Below, piece after piece: positions 1 to 13,987 of a stretch of 64,000 nucleotides of DNA. The stretch is from Dipylidium caninum (Eukaryota; Platyhelminthes; Cestoda; Cyclophyllidea; Dipylidiidae), in NCBI GenBank assembly GCA_017562135.1, contig QEYB01001173.1:51626-115625 (forward strand). The letters are read 5' to 3'. The position numbers and the translations under genes were made by a program. The stretch's first letter is position 1; every line of letters starts with the position of its first letter. The notes beneath the pieces were generated by a model. It saw only the letters and a program-made list of their open reading frames with translations. It was not told the DNA's origin and ran no database searches.

Positions 1-3000
1 CCATCCGGGAGGCCCCAAGCTACAACACAGCCCGTCGACCAATGGTGAACGGTCCACGGGGTGCTGTCGCCTACTCTATGCAACACCGAGCGTCGGAGAC
101 GCGCATCAACACGGACAATGGCGCTCTCTACTCGGGCATCCTCTCGCCGGCTGAGAGTCTCTTCTCCTCCGATCGGATATCGGTGACGAGTTTCGGCCCA
201 TCGTCCACCTTCGCTACTAACAACGTGCCTGCCTCTCTGCCTAGACGTAGTCGGTCCTTAAAGAACATCTACCACCCGAAAAACGACGAATTTGCCCTCA
301 ACGAAGTTGAACCGCCCCGACAAATCGGTGGCACGCCAAAGATGACGAAGTTCAACGTGCATGAGGGTTAGTCCGAGGCGGTCCTGGCCCCTTCTGTCTG
401 GCCACGCCAGTTCAAAATTTCTTTTGTTTTCTTTAACCTGATGGTCACGTGCGTCACTGAGCGTTCCCTTGCCAGAAGATGCTCTCTTTCGGACAGGTGA
501 ACACAACCCTTCCCGCGTTCTTCCATCCTGGCTCCATTCTTAAACCGATCCACCTTTTTATCCATCTAACTGTCCATTCATTCATCCATTCCACATCTGT
601 TTCATCCTCCTTCGGGGAGTGTGTCTGGAGTGATGTAGACGACGACCAGCTTACCGTCACCAGACGTCGCTCTTACGCCGTCGAGGACCTGCTGAAAGAC
701 AGTTGCGAAGACGCAGTCTCTTCATCGTAGACTGTGACTGGAGGGTTTTCGTCTGTCTGAGAGCATGAGGACGGGGGAAGGAAGCGTTCTCGTCTCCTTT
801 CCCTCCGCTGTTCGTAGCGCCAGCTTTTAACGTCCTTGGGCGGCCGGTGGCATTGACGTCGGCAGTCGATGACTCTTCTGACTACAGCGGAAGTCACTTC
901 CAGACATGTCTTCCTCCCACCGCGCCAGTGACTGCGGTTATTTGCCCCTGAAAAGCAGTGCAGAAATCACCATTGCCTGCCGATCAATGCGACTGGCTGG
1001 TCTGCCGTTCTCATGGGCGGAGATGCCACTGCCGCCCGCTGTCATTGTCATGTGCCCCACGCTGGGGTGGGCATCCTGAGTTTAATCACCTCGCAATCGG
1101 ATAGGTTTATTCTCCTCCGGAACAGAAGAAGGAAGCGTTGAGAGTTTCACATTTACAGCCTGTCGCGAAGGCTGGACGAGTGCCTTGTCAATCGGTGTAC
1201 ATTTTGCACTGGCACACAACTCTACAGCTTGACAACCCACAAACACCCTCACCTTTGCATCAGGAATTGCTAGCTCTCAAATCGTCCAACTCCGTTTTGT
1301 CTGCCTCTTCCAACGATCATTTACGTCATCTTTCTTTCTTTTACAAGGTCACTACCAAAATATTGCAACTCCAAACCGATTGTCATCAGCGCTATCGTAA
1401 GTCTCATCTGCCGTGTTTTGGTTTTTTCATTCCTTACCTCCCTACTCTTAACAAATTCGGTAGCCTTCTTGCGTAGAAGCCTGTCTTATGATAGCGCCAC
1501 CCCTCCATCCGCCCCCCAACTTCCCACCTCGGCGACGGAAAGCCTGAGGGTATCATGTGCGTCTTGTTTACTTCTAGCAAAGTCCACGATGAAAAGACGC
1601 ACGTCCGCACCGTGGCTATGCACAAGAGTTCCGAGGGTTTTGGCTTCACGCTGAACGGCATTCCGCGTAAGTTGCTTCGACCTCTCTGCATCGAGGACCG
1701 CGTGTGCGGGGCGAGGACCAGCCTCCGCCCTTCACCTGCTGTGCAGTCACCTCTAAAACAGCATGACACCAGGGTCGACAGCACAACTGGGTCGAGATCG
1801 AGGCGATGAGACGAGATAAAGCCCTACGTCTTCCTTCTAAGCTCACGTAAATAAGTAAACAAACAAACAAATAATCACTTGTTGCCTGAATGGAGCGGCC
1901 ACTCGGTTGGGACACCCCCAGCCACGTATATGTTAGCCTCGAGGGGCTCGAGGCCTCTTCCCGGGTAAAAGACCTTTACGCCGGCCAATCTGGGACCGAG
2001 AAGGGGAGGGGAAGTGGTCGATCTCCCCTACACTTCTTCTCACGACTTTTGTGGCCAAATTCATAATGTTTTTATGGTGTATTACTCCCTTTTGGCTTTT
2101 GTTGAGATACTTGTGAGCGAGGCCACAGCATGTTGATTTAGAAGTCGTCTCCTTTGTTTGGTGCCGCGCCTTGACTAACTGACAAGACATGAGTACTCGC
2201 GCGACCTCCTGTGACAGCGGGGTGGGTTTTTGGTGTCCATGCACCAGACAATAATGAGACCGCCTTTATGATTCAAAATGTGTTAAATATTTTTGCGGCT
2301 CTGAGCAGGAACCACTTTCGACAACATGATGTCCTCACGCAGAATACTTTTGGACAGTTTTACGAGGCAATGGGGAGGCAGACCATCATCCACTTGCTCG
2401 AGAAAACCGGGCCTCTTGTGTTGGAAAAAGCCCTCATCGTCAGTTGGAATACTGGAGGTGTTCAAAAGTTTCAGTATACTCGCCACAAGCGCATGGTGCG
2501 CGGCTCTCAGGTTCCAGAAATCCTCGCTTTGTCATTGGTCCGATCGACAGGGATGACCTTGAGATGCAGTCTCTGTGGTCAGGTTTTAGGAGTTAAGAAA
2601 GAGATAATTGTCACCAATTGAGAGACAACGGTCCACCCGCTACCCGACGACCGAAATCTAGGAGCCCCAAAGTCCTTTGCTTTCCCACACTCTTTTCCTG
2701 ACGTTCGAAACTCTACAGACAAGAATTGGGCAATTTAGACACCGAACCGAGAGATGATGGGGATGAGTGAACACGTCCACAGAGTTAGCCGCAGTCTTCC
2801 TCTCATCACAACGAACCGCGTCCGCAAGGTCGTCGCCAGTTTGGATGGGGCCCGGGAAGACAGAGCGGCGCTAACCTGGCGGTTCATTTTCCACCATAGC
2901 TACTTCGACGCAGGTCGAATTTCAATTGTACTGACTTCAAATTTTGCGTTATAACACGAAATTATGTGATATTTGCGGCTTTGAGGCAGCCTGGAGACGT

Positions 3001-6000
3001 GAATACTCTCGTCCCTCCTCGATTGCACCGCATTTCGTCGGGTCGTCAGGGATGGGCGGGACGCAGTGAGGTCAGGGGAAGTGGGTCTCATACTCGGCCC
3101 ACCTGAGGCGTAGGAGACCGCCTCCGGCCCACTTTGGTCGGGGGAGTGCAAATGGCCGCTTTTGGAGGCGGACACCTTCGTTTTGTCCAACTTTCCCGAC
3201 TTTCGGCTCTCTTGCCTCGCCCCTTCGAAGTGGTTGGGTTGGTGGGCCGTGGGCCTCTCCCAGTGGATCCCTCGATTACTTCGTATCCTAACCTGACGCC
3301 TACCTAGAAGTCTGGCCGGCCAACTTGACGTCTAAGCATTCTTCTTCTACATCAGGGAAGGCTCTCCTCCGACACGATCGACAGCCGTTGCCAAACACCC
3401 CGTCCAACCAGTACTTCTCCTCCGTGGTCCCCGGGGGTCCGGCCGATCGCGCGGGTGTTCGAGAAGGCGATTACGTCCTTGAGGTGCGTTGCTTTTACTC
3501 TCCCTCGTCTTCTTCCAATTCCCGGCCTCTGGTGGTCCCCGGACAGTGTACAACTTCATTCCTCCTGGTTGACTTCTTATTGAATAACTACTCGCTCACA
3601 GCAGGATTTCCTCCTATCCGGTGTAGTCGTCTCATGATCTTTTTAACGCATAGTTTCTTTCGGTCACTAGCCGGAAAACTAGGAAATTATTGTCATGGCC
3701 ACACAATGGTCCGAAGTTGAAGGGAGCGCCTAGAAGTCCCGCCTCAGCCGGCCACTATACTTTTCCCGAAGCCTCCTTCCCATTGCCCATTTCATTCATG
3801 ACGCGCGGTGTTCACGTGAGGCCTGAGATCAAGGCTGAAGCGCTCTGACACGTCACCCGTAGTCTGATTGTCTAGCATAATCGGCCACTTTTCAAGGTCA
3901 CGCAGGTCAGAGTCGGCAAGAGAATTCAGCCTTCTTTGATGATGTTGAGCAACTACGAAAAACACTTCCTCCACGGAAGGCACCGGGCTGCAGAATCCAC
4001 ATTTAGTCTGTGGAAACCCGATCAAGCGAGGCATACTTGGGCGAGTCTTTCTGCCCTTTTTCCACGACTCCCACTCTATGGCCTGCAATGTGACGCTCTT
4101 GGCCCTCGACCCCGTGGTCTAAGCTCCAACTCACCACGCCTAACTACATTCTTCCCTTCCCTTGTTGTGCCTACATTACAGATCGACGGTTACGACGTGA
4201 CAGGCGTGTGCCACGAAGACGCGGTGGGGCGTATTAAAAATTGCGGCGACTCACTTTTCATGCGAGTGATGTCGGTGTACAGGCCCTCCACGCTGCGCCA
4301 ACCGGACGGACGGGCAGGTGGTTAGCTCCGTTGCCACGTTTGGATTGTTTGGAAATTTACCCTTCTCCATTAAGACGCCCAATGCGGCCGATAAGCCGCA
4401 ATTGGCAAAGAAGGCGGTGTCGAGTGCGAACACCTTGCCCTTGATGACTTTGGTCCAGAGCATGTCACTTTTACCATTGGTTGAGATTTTCACCTGTTTA
4501 GCCTGTGGGGGGTGGGTCGAGTCGGTTTAAACTGCCCGCAGGTTTTTCACCAATGGGATGGCGCGCCGCCTTTCCACCAATCAGCGGCAGATACGAGCCT
4601 GAATGGCCTCGTCACCAAGGCTTCTATCGTTTGTGTGACTAAACCCCTCAATGCATGTCTCACCTCAGTGGACGCGAGAGGAGATCCTCACGTGACCGAC
4701 CTGGGCTGCCTAGTCGACAGTGTCATTACGCAGACGCCGAGCGGGGCCCAAGACGGCTGGAGGATGCGTCCGCGTTGTTGTGGGGCCAGTTGTGTGTCGT
4801 AATCGTGAGAATTCAAAGGCCAAACTTGGTGACTCTACATGTCACCGAGGTTTTAGTCCCTGAGTCTAAAGCCCAGAGGATGACCTGACAATCTTCGGGG
4901 ACAAGAAAAAATAGAATGAAATTGAGACTGTTTTCCCACGTCTTAACCCCACCAATTGAATACCTCGAGAAAGACGCCTAGACACGACGTTTTTGAGACG
5001 TTTATCTTCTGCTCTTCCCAGAAATGGCTCAAATTTCGCTGAGTTCAAAGAAGTTGATGCGGAGACCCGTCATCAGCGAGCTCAATGGCTGCAGTAGCAG
5101 CAGTGAAAATGAAGACAACGCGGGTGCCGCCTCCTCCATCACCAGCAGAAACCCACCCGACGTGTTGACAGGCTGCCTACAAAAACGCCGGACTCCCCTG
5201 GCCATGGAGGAGCGCGGAAATCGCACTCTAGCCGAACGCGCTCGATCCTCTGATGTCCGCAAGGAGACGCCCCAACTGCACGCCACCTCGCCCGCCGAGA
5301 ATTACAAAGAGCGGGTCTTTGTGTTTGTGGAGATCGACGGAAAGGCAAGTTCACATGTCGTTGCTTGAAAAAGCCGCTCCAATGCGTGTTCTGCACGTAG
5401 GACCTGCGTCTGTCTACGCCTCAGGGGGTGAATCTCCCAGTGGTTCCATTTACCGTTGTGTAGCCTCAGTGAAATCGAATGATTTCGCATGCATCTAATT
5501 TAAGGCCGCGTGGACGGTATCGCCCGACTTCACCTTCTAATAACTGAGTCCACCGTCGAGACTACATCAGTAATCTTGTCGTCGTTGCTCCTCCTTCGTC
5601 CACGTGTTTGTTCGACTTATCTTTAAGGTCCGTCACTGTTATTCTGCACCTTTCAGACTCGAGCCGTGCCCGCAGAGGCGTCGCGAGCCTCTCAACCCAT
5701 TCCTCGAAGCAAGAGCGCAGTCCGATTCGCAGGTGACTTTTCGCCTCACCCTACACAGCCTCTAAACCCTAAAATCCCCCAGTGTCCCCGAAGTGTCTGT
5801 CCTTTTGTTTCCCTTTAGGCCATCAAAATACGTCTCCGTCGATGGAGAAGAGGTGTAGTTACAATTCGGTGAGTTTGCCTGCCCCAGACTGTCCGGCTCG
5901 CACTTCCCCGCCCCTCCAGCCTTCCCGACGCAGAAGTTGCGTCTGACCACGGCTACTTCGAAGTGGACCCTCCAGAAGATCGGTTTGGCTAGACTATACC

Positions 6001-6907
6001 ATTGTCTAGACTGTGATCTAGTTGCCATGTCAACAGTCGCCTCTTAGCGCACGGAAGCAAATAAGTAGGAGGGTAGGACAAAGGCGAGGAGAGTCGAGAC
6101 AATCGGTGTTTGTGGCGGCCGACGACCAAGGAATCTTCACATCGAGTTAATGCTCCTCGTGCAGGCGGGAGATTTGAGGGGTTAAAAGTGACTAGTTGCC
6201 GTGGTAGGCGCCTTTCTGAACCCATCGGCGTGCCTCCTCGAGGCCACTAAACCTCCGTCTTGAACAACGCCTTACAGTCGTCCGAGCAATGCGCCGCATT
6301 TCCCTCTTCACTGTCACCTCCTGGCCGCAGAGACTCATGCTCCGCCTTCCCGTAGCCCCCATTTCTCTCGCCCCGAGAATCTGGTGTGGAGCGAGGAGGA
6401 CACGACTCATGTTGCGCCTCAAGTCAATCAGCCTGTGACCGAGAGCCTGCAGAGCTGAAAATGTGCCGCATATAATTCCCTCTCTCAGCCTCTCACCGTC
6501 GCCTCCTCCCTTGAAGAATGTTGTCTGTCATTGCTTCTGCACCGACTACTCATCTACTCCCGTTGTTATTCCAGAGTTCAGACGCGGACAACAACCCCTC
6601 CCCCTACGCCACGTCAACAATCACCATTGGCCGGAGTAATTGGGAGAAATCGAGGAGCCTCTCTCTTGACTGGCACGAAAGTGACGAAGACTCCTCCACG
6701 GCCACCAGAAAGTCGCGTCGCATGGGCATGCCAGCTGGGGTTCTTCGACAAACTGACGACGCTAAGGATGCTGAAGTGAATACGACTGATGTCGTTAATG
6801 TTGACGATGTCGATGAGGAGGATGATGGGAGAATGGCGCAATCGTTTGCGGAGAGGCGGAAGTTGAGGGCGGAAAATTTACGCAGCTTGTCACAACTGAG
6901 TAGGTGA
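1..6907 (+). CDS. SHANK-like postsynaptic scaffold protein, 5'-truncated, multi-exon
   Basis: SHANK proteins are cytoplasmic scaffolds whose PDZ domain binds C-terminal ligands. Exons read here: before 3-366 (enters from upstream, donor GTTAGT), 1578-1666, 3356-3483, 4182-4317, 5022-5344, 5657-5732, 5819-5852 and 6577-6903/6907. Exons 2-4 build one PDZ domain: strand A and the SEGFGFTLNG binding loop, then QYFSSVVPGGPADRAGVREG, then IDGYDVTGVCHEDAVGRI and SLFMRVMSVYRP. The SEGFGF loop and the wording around it resemble SHANK more than other PDZ families. Codon phase agrees from 1578 through 6903. Later exons are Ser/Asp-rich with no domain I recognise. Ankyrin and SH3 regions would lie upstream of the window. 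A protein-like stretch near 611-729 (RRRSYAVEDLL) may be another exon, but I could not fix its splice sites. The end is uncertain: the last frame stops at 6905-6907, or a GTGATT donor at 6904 leads on. The PDZ call is firm; the SHANK call is moderate. Confidence 0.65.
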
Positions 6908-7912
6908 TTTGTGTCTTTCTGACAGGGATTTGAGAGGTGAACGAGGAGGTGAGCACATCCGCTATGGTATGATAAAAAGATGTAGCGATGGGGGTTTTTG
7001 CCTTCGTGCCAAGAAGAAATCTTTAAAGGTCGCATTTGTCAGGCCTATGTCGATCTCGTCGGCAAAGTTGTCACCCCACTTCGGTGCGCTATGTTGACCG
7101 ATTGGTGAGCTCCTAGCCTATTGTGGTCCCCCTTCTAATCGGCCTGATGAATGGCGTCAGGGCAGGGTCAAAGGTTAAAAAGGTGGCCACTCTGACTGGT
7201 TGCTGAAATCATATTAGTAGCATTACGGCATCGTAGGGGATATGTACTGATTTTTGGACGCGGAATTTGCGGGGAGCCCACGTTTCTTTGCCTTTCAATG
7301 CCTCTGCGCCCTCTCCTAACGCCGAACGAGGCGCGTGAGTGTGGGAAACTATGTCCTCCTGGGCGGTTCGGCGCCGTTGCGACCTGTTCCGCGAGGCTCC
7401 GGGGCCTGTTGAGCAACGACGCGTCTGGAGGACGCCTTAGGCGTCCGAAGAAGGGAGCAAATGGTGGCCGCGTAGGCATTCCCAAATCAGACGGAACATT
7501 AGTGTAATGTATACGGCCTCTTGCCTTCAGACTACCTCTAGTCCATCTTCGCCGCGTCTCGGCCGCCATCGGCGTCGCCTACCGCACTTCCCGGCTTCTC
7601 GCATTTCATCAACACTTGGGACTGCCACTTTCGCCTACTGTGAGAACAAAAATGGAATACCTGCGCTTCATCTCCTCCCTCCCCCTTAATCTTCGTCATC
7701 TCAACTGCTCACTTCTGAGCCATTTCAGCATAGGATCGGAGGGTTTCTGTATGATTCAACACGACTTCCACTTCCCCCGCCTCTTTGATACCAAAAAACC
7801 TTCAACGTGCACTCAAACGTCTTCTCGAGAGGTTGTAACGGTCACCAACCAATGTTCGGCAGGGCTACTCACAAAAAATTGCTTTGTTCATCGAATGAGA
7901 TAATTCCCTCTG

Positions 7913-7927
7913 CCCCCCCCCCCCCCC
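7913..7927. repeat. poly-C run (15 C)
   Basis: Fifteen consecutive C residues lie in non-coding sequence between the SHANK-like exons and the candidate exon at 8519. Mononucleotide runs of this length are also a frequent place for sequencing length errors. Confidence 0.9.
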
Positions 7928-8518
7928 ACCAACCGGGGTGGCAGAGGGACGAGGAAGTCCTTCAGACATCGCTCTTTTCTCTCATTGCCAGAACGAATCA
8001 TTCCTGTTTCTGTGGCATCTAAGTAGCGGGTATGAAACAATCTCGAGAGTGTCATTGACTAGGCATCAACTCGCCTCTCACTCAGATTGCCCACGGACCG
8101 CCTCCTCCCTTCACGAGTCCCGCGGGATCGAGGCGGTCTCCCTCCCGCGGTCGGGTCGTCGTGCACCAGGCAGTAGTCGGCGAGAGCGCGTTGAGATACG
8201 GGTTTCGCTAAGCGCCCTTGTCAGTCGGAGAGCGGATAAGTTTCTCCTCATATTTCACTGTCACAGCGGAGGTGTGAGGAAGCGTTGTCCGAGACGAGAC
8301 GACGCCTTTTTGGTGCCGAGGTTAATGGGACTGCCGAGTCTCTGGAAGACCACACGAGACCACGATGAAAGCGTGTTCGAGTAAAGTCAACTGGCAGCTT
8401 ACTGGAGAGGGGACACTTTGCCATCTTAATCATTGTCACCTTGTCAAGGTAAAGGTAGCCAGCATTGCTGTTTAAATGTTTCAAATAGCCGGTGAGCGCT
8501 TGTGGATTTCTTTCTAAG

Positions 8519-8689
8519 GACACAGCAGTAAGCGAGGAGGGGACAAGTGATCACCCGCCTAAAATGCCCTTAAATTCAGGGGCTGAAGCTGTCGGTGATG
8601 CGGTGGCTACAAATTCCGCCGCTGAGCCGCGCGTGTCCGAGTCACCAGAGTGTGGAGCTTGGGTCACAGGCCAGTCGTTACATGTGTAA
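8519..8689 (+). CDS. Possible terminal exon, unassigned
   Basis: An open stretch of 57 codons begins directly after a pyrimidine-rich acceptor (TTTCTTTCTAAG) and ends in TAA. Its composition is protein-like: acidic, and Ala/Ser/Pro-rich (EEGTSDHPPKM, AVATNSAAEPRVSESPE). It could be the last exon of the SHANK-like gene, but its phase 0 start does not match the phase 2 end of the exon at 6577-6903, so an intermediate exon would be needed. No domain is recognised. Confidence 0.3.
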   Translation, partial: DTAVSEEGTSDHPPKMPLNSGAEAVGDAVATNSAAEPRVSESPECGAWVTGQSLHV

Positions 8690-11600
8690 TTGTGACCCTC
8701 AGCCCTGTCATGCCCGTACGCATTCCCCTCCCACCCCCCCCCGACCCCGCTGGACCCATCGACACGGTTCTCGAGAGGCCATCCACGCTAATACCACAAC
8801 ACTTACGTGCGTTCATTCGCACGCATAAAGTTGACTCATCGGCGGAAAAGGGGGGGGGAGACCTCGACCCTCTTGTGGTTATCACGCACCGCCAGATGCT
8901 ACATTGAATGGTTTAAACACCAGCAGTTATTTAAAGTCTAGCTTACTGCAACGAAGTCTACCCGTGAAGAAATAACTTCTGGGTAAATCAAAGAATCTGG
9001 AGTGAACAGACGTGTCGGCGACAAGGGAGGCTCAAGTCGCGGCTAGTGAATGTAAACATGAACTCGGAGGGGATGACGTAATGGAGTTTACCCATTTTAG
9101 ACCTGTATGAAGAGTGATTCTCTCAATTATATGGGAGTGTGAGGTTTTGTTTGAGCGCCACCTTAAGGGAGCTCGAGTTGCGGAAAGAAAGCAACACCCA
9201 GACCTAGCAGGAATGCTGCATATGTAGGGACACAATGACCACAAAAAGGTTACACGAGGCGTGTGTATTAGAGTTGAAAACAGTACAAATTTTTGAGTGG
9301 GTTTCGAAAAAAAGACAAAAAAGAAACAGCAAGTAAGGTTTAAAGGGTGAAAGATATAGAACACCAGAGACGAGGAGAGTCATACCCACCTCCAGAGACT
9401 CTTTGGGTGCGGATATTTGTTGTTTATTCTTTAATAAGTTATTAAAGGAAACATTTAAGAACACAAAAAATGATGCTGATTTATTTCACTTTAGGAAGCA
9501 ATTAATCCCATTTGCTGTCTCTTTCAGTTGCTGGATTATGTCAGCATGATGGTAGGCCTTAGCAAGTCTACTATTCCCACACTTTTGTAAATTAACTCGC
9601 TGTTTAATAGCAATAAATGCAGTTCTCGACATTGATAACGCGCAATAATAACAACTGAAATAGCGCCGGTACTAATAAACATTTAAACGAGCCATAATTT
9701 TTTTAACAACTTTATCTATGTGCTTAATCCTTTGCAGATCATATTTTAAATAAATTCTGTTATTTGAGACAGCAATGATAATTTACGCAATATGCATTGG
9801 TCCAGGACATCAAATTGCCACTGACATATCCCCAAGTTAAGGAAAAAAGTGAATTTATCGCCCAATTGATATATTTTTATATCTAACTTTTTGCTAATTT
9901 TGATCTTTTGCTTTGAAAAAAATTAATGACCTTCAGGAGATGCACACCGTTTCCTAGGTTACTATCTGTTGATAATGTGAATTCCATTCAAAGTCTTCCC
10001 ACAACTTCCACGCTTTCTCCGCGTCATCTAAAAGTAGACACTGAACTTGACAATGCGGGTTACGGAGTATGCTGATTACGGATGAAATGCAACCCACGAT
10101 TAGACTTTACGCGGACGAGCGGTTGAGTATGACTCGAGAGAACATTCCCTCGCCCTTACTAGATTCGTACCACATTTTAGATCCCTCACATTTTTTCACG
10201 TCCTACGCAACTTAGCATAGATGCCTTCACAGTGCGCCGCATAAAAGGAGTTTGGCTCCTCTTCTCCACAGTCCAACAATCTCCTGGAATCTCATTCCAT
10301 CATTCCCTTTAGCATTTGACAACATGAACACCTATCCCCTTGAATATGACTTGAATAGTGTTATTCAGGGGCAAAGAGCAAGCCCAAAAAGATCTATTGC
10401 CAAGCTAATTAGCGAAAAGCCGTGATCAGTAGCAAACCACCCTGTTTGTTCTTCAATCAACACTTAATTGCGCCCTAAAGCATATTATTCTCTATGCCAT
10501 GCATTCTGTGTAAGTTTAATTTAGTACGCGTTGGCACGGAATAAGCCTGCGATTTAAGTTGGTTCAAAATCGGTTACGTGGGGGAAAGAAAACGGAGTCT
10601 AACACTTAATGTAGGCTTCGTTTACCTCAACACGAGGCAAATTAGATCAGAGATAGGCTTAAGCAATCCTTGCGCGTACACTTCTTTTCAAAGGTGGGCT
10701 TGACGAGTGCTTCCATGACTGCCGAACTACTGTGCCGCCTCCCCCTCCCCGCGGCGGGTAAAAGAGCCGTAGATCCTTCTCCAACCCACTATCTTTGCCG
10801 GGAGAGGCTTCCCACCAACTGTTATCAAGAGAAGTAAACCAGGCGAGTCGTGTTTTTACCCCGTGGGATGATGAATACGACCACTGGAGGGAGAGGACGT
10901 GTTCTCCGGCCGGTGGACGCAACCCCCCGTGACCACATCGGAGGTCACATGGACATGAATAAGTCCACGATTTCATCACTCCCGAAATTTCATTGACTGT
11001 ACAAGTGGGTGTAGGAAGGCTGGCGAGGGCGTCGAGGAAAATCGGTTGTGAGTTAGTCTTACACACCACAATGTAACTGCTTCTGGTCATTATAAGTGGG
11101 AGTTGACGTAAAAGTTCTGGTGGAGAATTGCAAATTCAGAATAATTTTCCCCCGATTAGTAATTCCTTAATGCTAACATGCACAACGTTGAGGCGGTGGA
11201 GGAGAGAAAAGTCCTTGAAAAAGGGAAAAATGGATGAGAATGAGGAGGTCCACGCTTTGGTCTGGCGGTGGCCAAAACTTTCGGGTACAAGGTCAGTTCT
11301 CTTTTAAAATAGCACCCAAGTCGAGGAGACCGGAGCGGTTGCATCCAGCTTCGTGTTACTATCGTGAAAGGATGTCCTCCACTGCCGGGAGCATCAGTCT
11401 GCTCCTTATTCCAAACGACAGGACGATCCGAGCCAACGTCTCTGCTCTCCGAGGAGGAATAGAAGGATTACTGGATGGTCCGATGCTCGTGCTGCTGTTC
11501 GGCGGGGCTTGAGGTGGATTAAAACGACTCCACTAAGGGAAGTAGGCCAGCTTCAGTGCTGCGACGACAGTCCACCTCGAAAGCAGTCAACCCTAAAAGC

Positions 11601-13987
11601 CGTTTTCCCTCGAAATGGACGGGGATTCCTCCTCGGTGGGAAACACGTGATAGGATCGGCGTCGCGTGGATGGAGTGGAGAGTACCGGAGAGCCTAAAAG
11701 TATTGTGAAAAAAAAATTAGCGTAAAAGCGCTACCTCACCACTGGAATGACAGCACATTCAGCCTGGACGTCGCAAAGTAGTTGGACAGTCGCAGAGGCC
11801 ATCGCCACTAAGTCGAGACGCAGCCGAGCGAGACCGGAGAGAAGCCTCGTCTCCAAGTCGGAGGCACTGAGGCTGACAGAGGTGGCCGCAGGCAGTAAAA
11901 TCGGTGATCCTGCGGTGGGGGCGAGGCTGCAAGTCCTCCAAACCTCGTCTGTCAAATCAGAGGTCGGGAAAGTTTTACTAAGACGTGGAGGGTGAGTTTT
12001 AAAGGATATTAATCCTAAACAAAACGACAACACAAGCTATTCAGCCACCAAATTCATCTGATCCATCGGACACCGTCGTACACCACCCGAAAAAAGTGGA
12101 TGTTGATCGCACTGGCGTATATGTTGGCGTTTAATAATGGAGGGAAAAGGTGACCTGCTTTACTCGCTGTCGATCTCCCCACTCGGAGGTCGGGGCAAAG
12201 AGCACTCCAAGGCGGGATTGGCAGTCACCAGAGCCCACTGTCCACCGCTGAGGTGTCGGGGTAGCCTCATCGTCGGCCCTTCACTTGTTACAGTTCGCGT
12301 TTATCGGCATCGTGCATCCAATTGGAGGGAGTCCACACACCCATTTCAAACAAAATCCAGCATATTAGAGAATTCTCCACCTTATCGCGATAAATGGACA
12401 CAACTGGTGGTCGTTAACACTTCATCTGCTGGTGGAGATCGTGAGGTCGGAGAATCGGACACCACAAACCGAAATGGTGCAGGGACATCCGCGCGAGGAA
12501 GGACCACAAAATTCGTCACTCGGTTTAATAATTATGGGAGCCCTGAGGGGCACGAAATGACTTTTTCTGGCGCCAAACTACCCCGAAGGAAAAGAAAAAT
12601 CCCCTGAAGGTGAGTTGGTGATCGTCCCGCCGTCACCCGACTTTTGATTCAACGATCCCAGAGGGGGATCTTCTCCGCGTCGACTCCACCTTTCCGGCCG
12701 ATTTATCAGTCATTGTCTTTAACTGCGTCCCCAGTGTCGAGCCCAAACACACGTGCTGATGACCTCAGCGGATTTGCGGCTCGAGTTTAAACCAAACTGA
12801 CTCAATCCACAGCGCGAACTCCGAAATGACACAAACCATCGGTGGAATTAATAATCCCGCCAGCTTGGCTGGCGCAGCCAATAGGTTAAGTCACATGATC
12901 GGCCCGGACTTGGCCGTGGAAGGTTAAATAGTTCTGGGATGGACAAGGGGTCGAATGATTGTAGAAAGACTACTTTTACCGCGAGTCGCCGAGTTTCTGC
13001 CATGTAGGCAACTACTTCGCGGAGCACAGGCAGATGGTCGCTTGCGTTTCCTCGAACACCTGCTCGGCAGTTGTTGGCTGACGTTGTCAGGCGTCAGTGG
13101 GCGCTCTAGTTTCGTCCGCTCTCGACTGGTGGATGCCCTGACTGCCGAAATGGGACCTGCCTTCAGCAAGATTAGATGCTTTCTCTGAGGTCACCCAAGC
13201 GATGAGCCGATCTTACCTGGCACTGACGGAATGAAGAAGGCCCGGGGGAGGGGTGGGGGCGGGGAGTTGCATATCGCCTGACACAATTACTTGCAGCCTC
13301 GGACGACTACGAATCCATCACAATTCTGTTTAAAGGTCGCGGCTTGAATTTATGCCTCACAAGCCTATTAACCTGTCGTCAGGCACGAAAGGGGGCAGAA
13401 AAAAATCACCATATCGTGTCTGCCAGCGCATAACAGTCTTTCCGTCACCGCCATTCGAGCACTGCTCCTCGCTCCGCGGGCGAATCAGACGAGGAGCAGA
13501 TTTCGACTCACCACGATGAAGTGAGGCAAAGTTAGCCTCTGAGAAGGTCTCTAGTAAGCTGTTTCGCTTACTTTCTTAGTCATCGCGTTACCATAAGTGT
13601 TCAAATGAAGGAGTATTCAGTATTCTACACTTGACAGACACCAGCATTCTCCATCAGAGTCTTGCAAATTTAATTTTGAAAAGAAAGGGAAAAGTAGTTC
13701 CCTGTTACAACTCCGCGAAGAACGGCTCTGCCGTTATAAACAAGGCTGTATTGATAGGAAAGTACCTTGGATAGTTAGGCAGTGGACTGCTTAGGATGTG
13801 GGATTTGGTCAAACTCTAACCCATAGTTAATGCCAACGATTGAAATTTATTAGCAACAAATTTCAGTGCGTTGCAAATCCACCGCTTTCAGCAGAGTGAA
13901 AACTTTGATATAAACATGTATTACTGGAAAATTTATAGGAAGACATGAAGTTGGTTAAAGTCTACAGATATGTAACGAACAAAATTT
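8690..13987. other. Intergenic stretch without a recognised gene
   Basis: No gene here could be tied to a family. The part 9400-10600 is AT-rich. Two open frames look somewhat protein-like: 10659-11090 (-), 143 codons starting with ATG, and 11731-12033 (-), which follows a good acceptor (CGTTTTGTTTAG) and ends CDVQAECAVIPVVR before a stop, like a terminal exon. The + strand frame 12137-12607 (156 codons) ends just before a GTGAGT. None has a partner exon in matching phase, so all are left unassigned. Confidence 0.4.
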
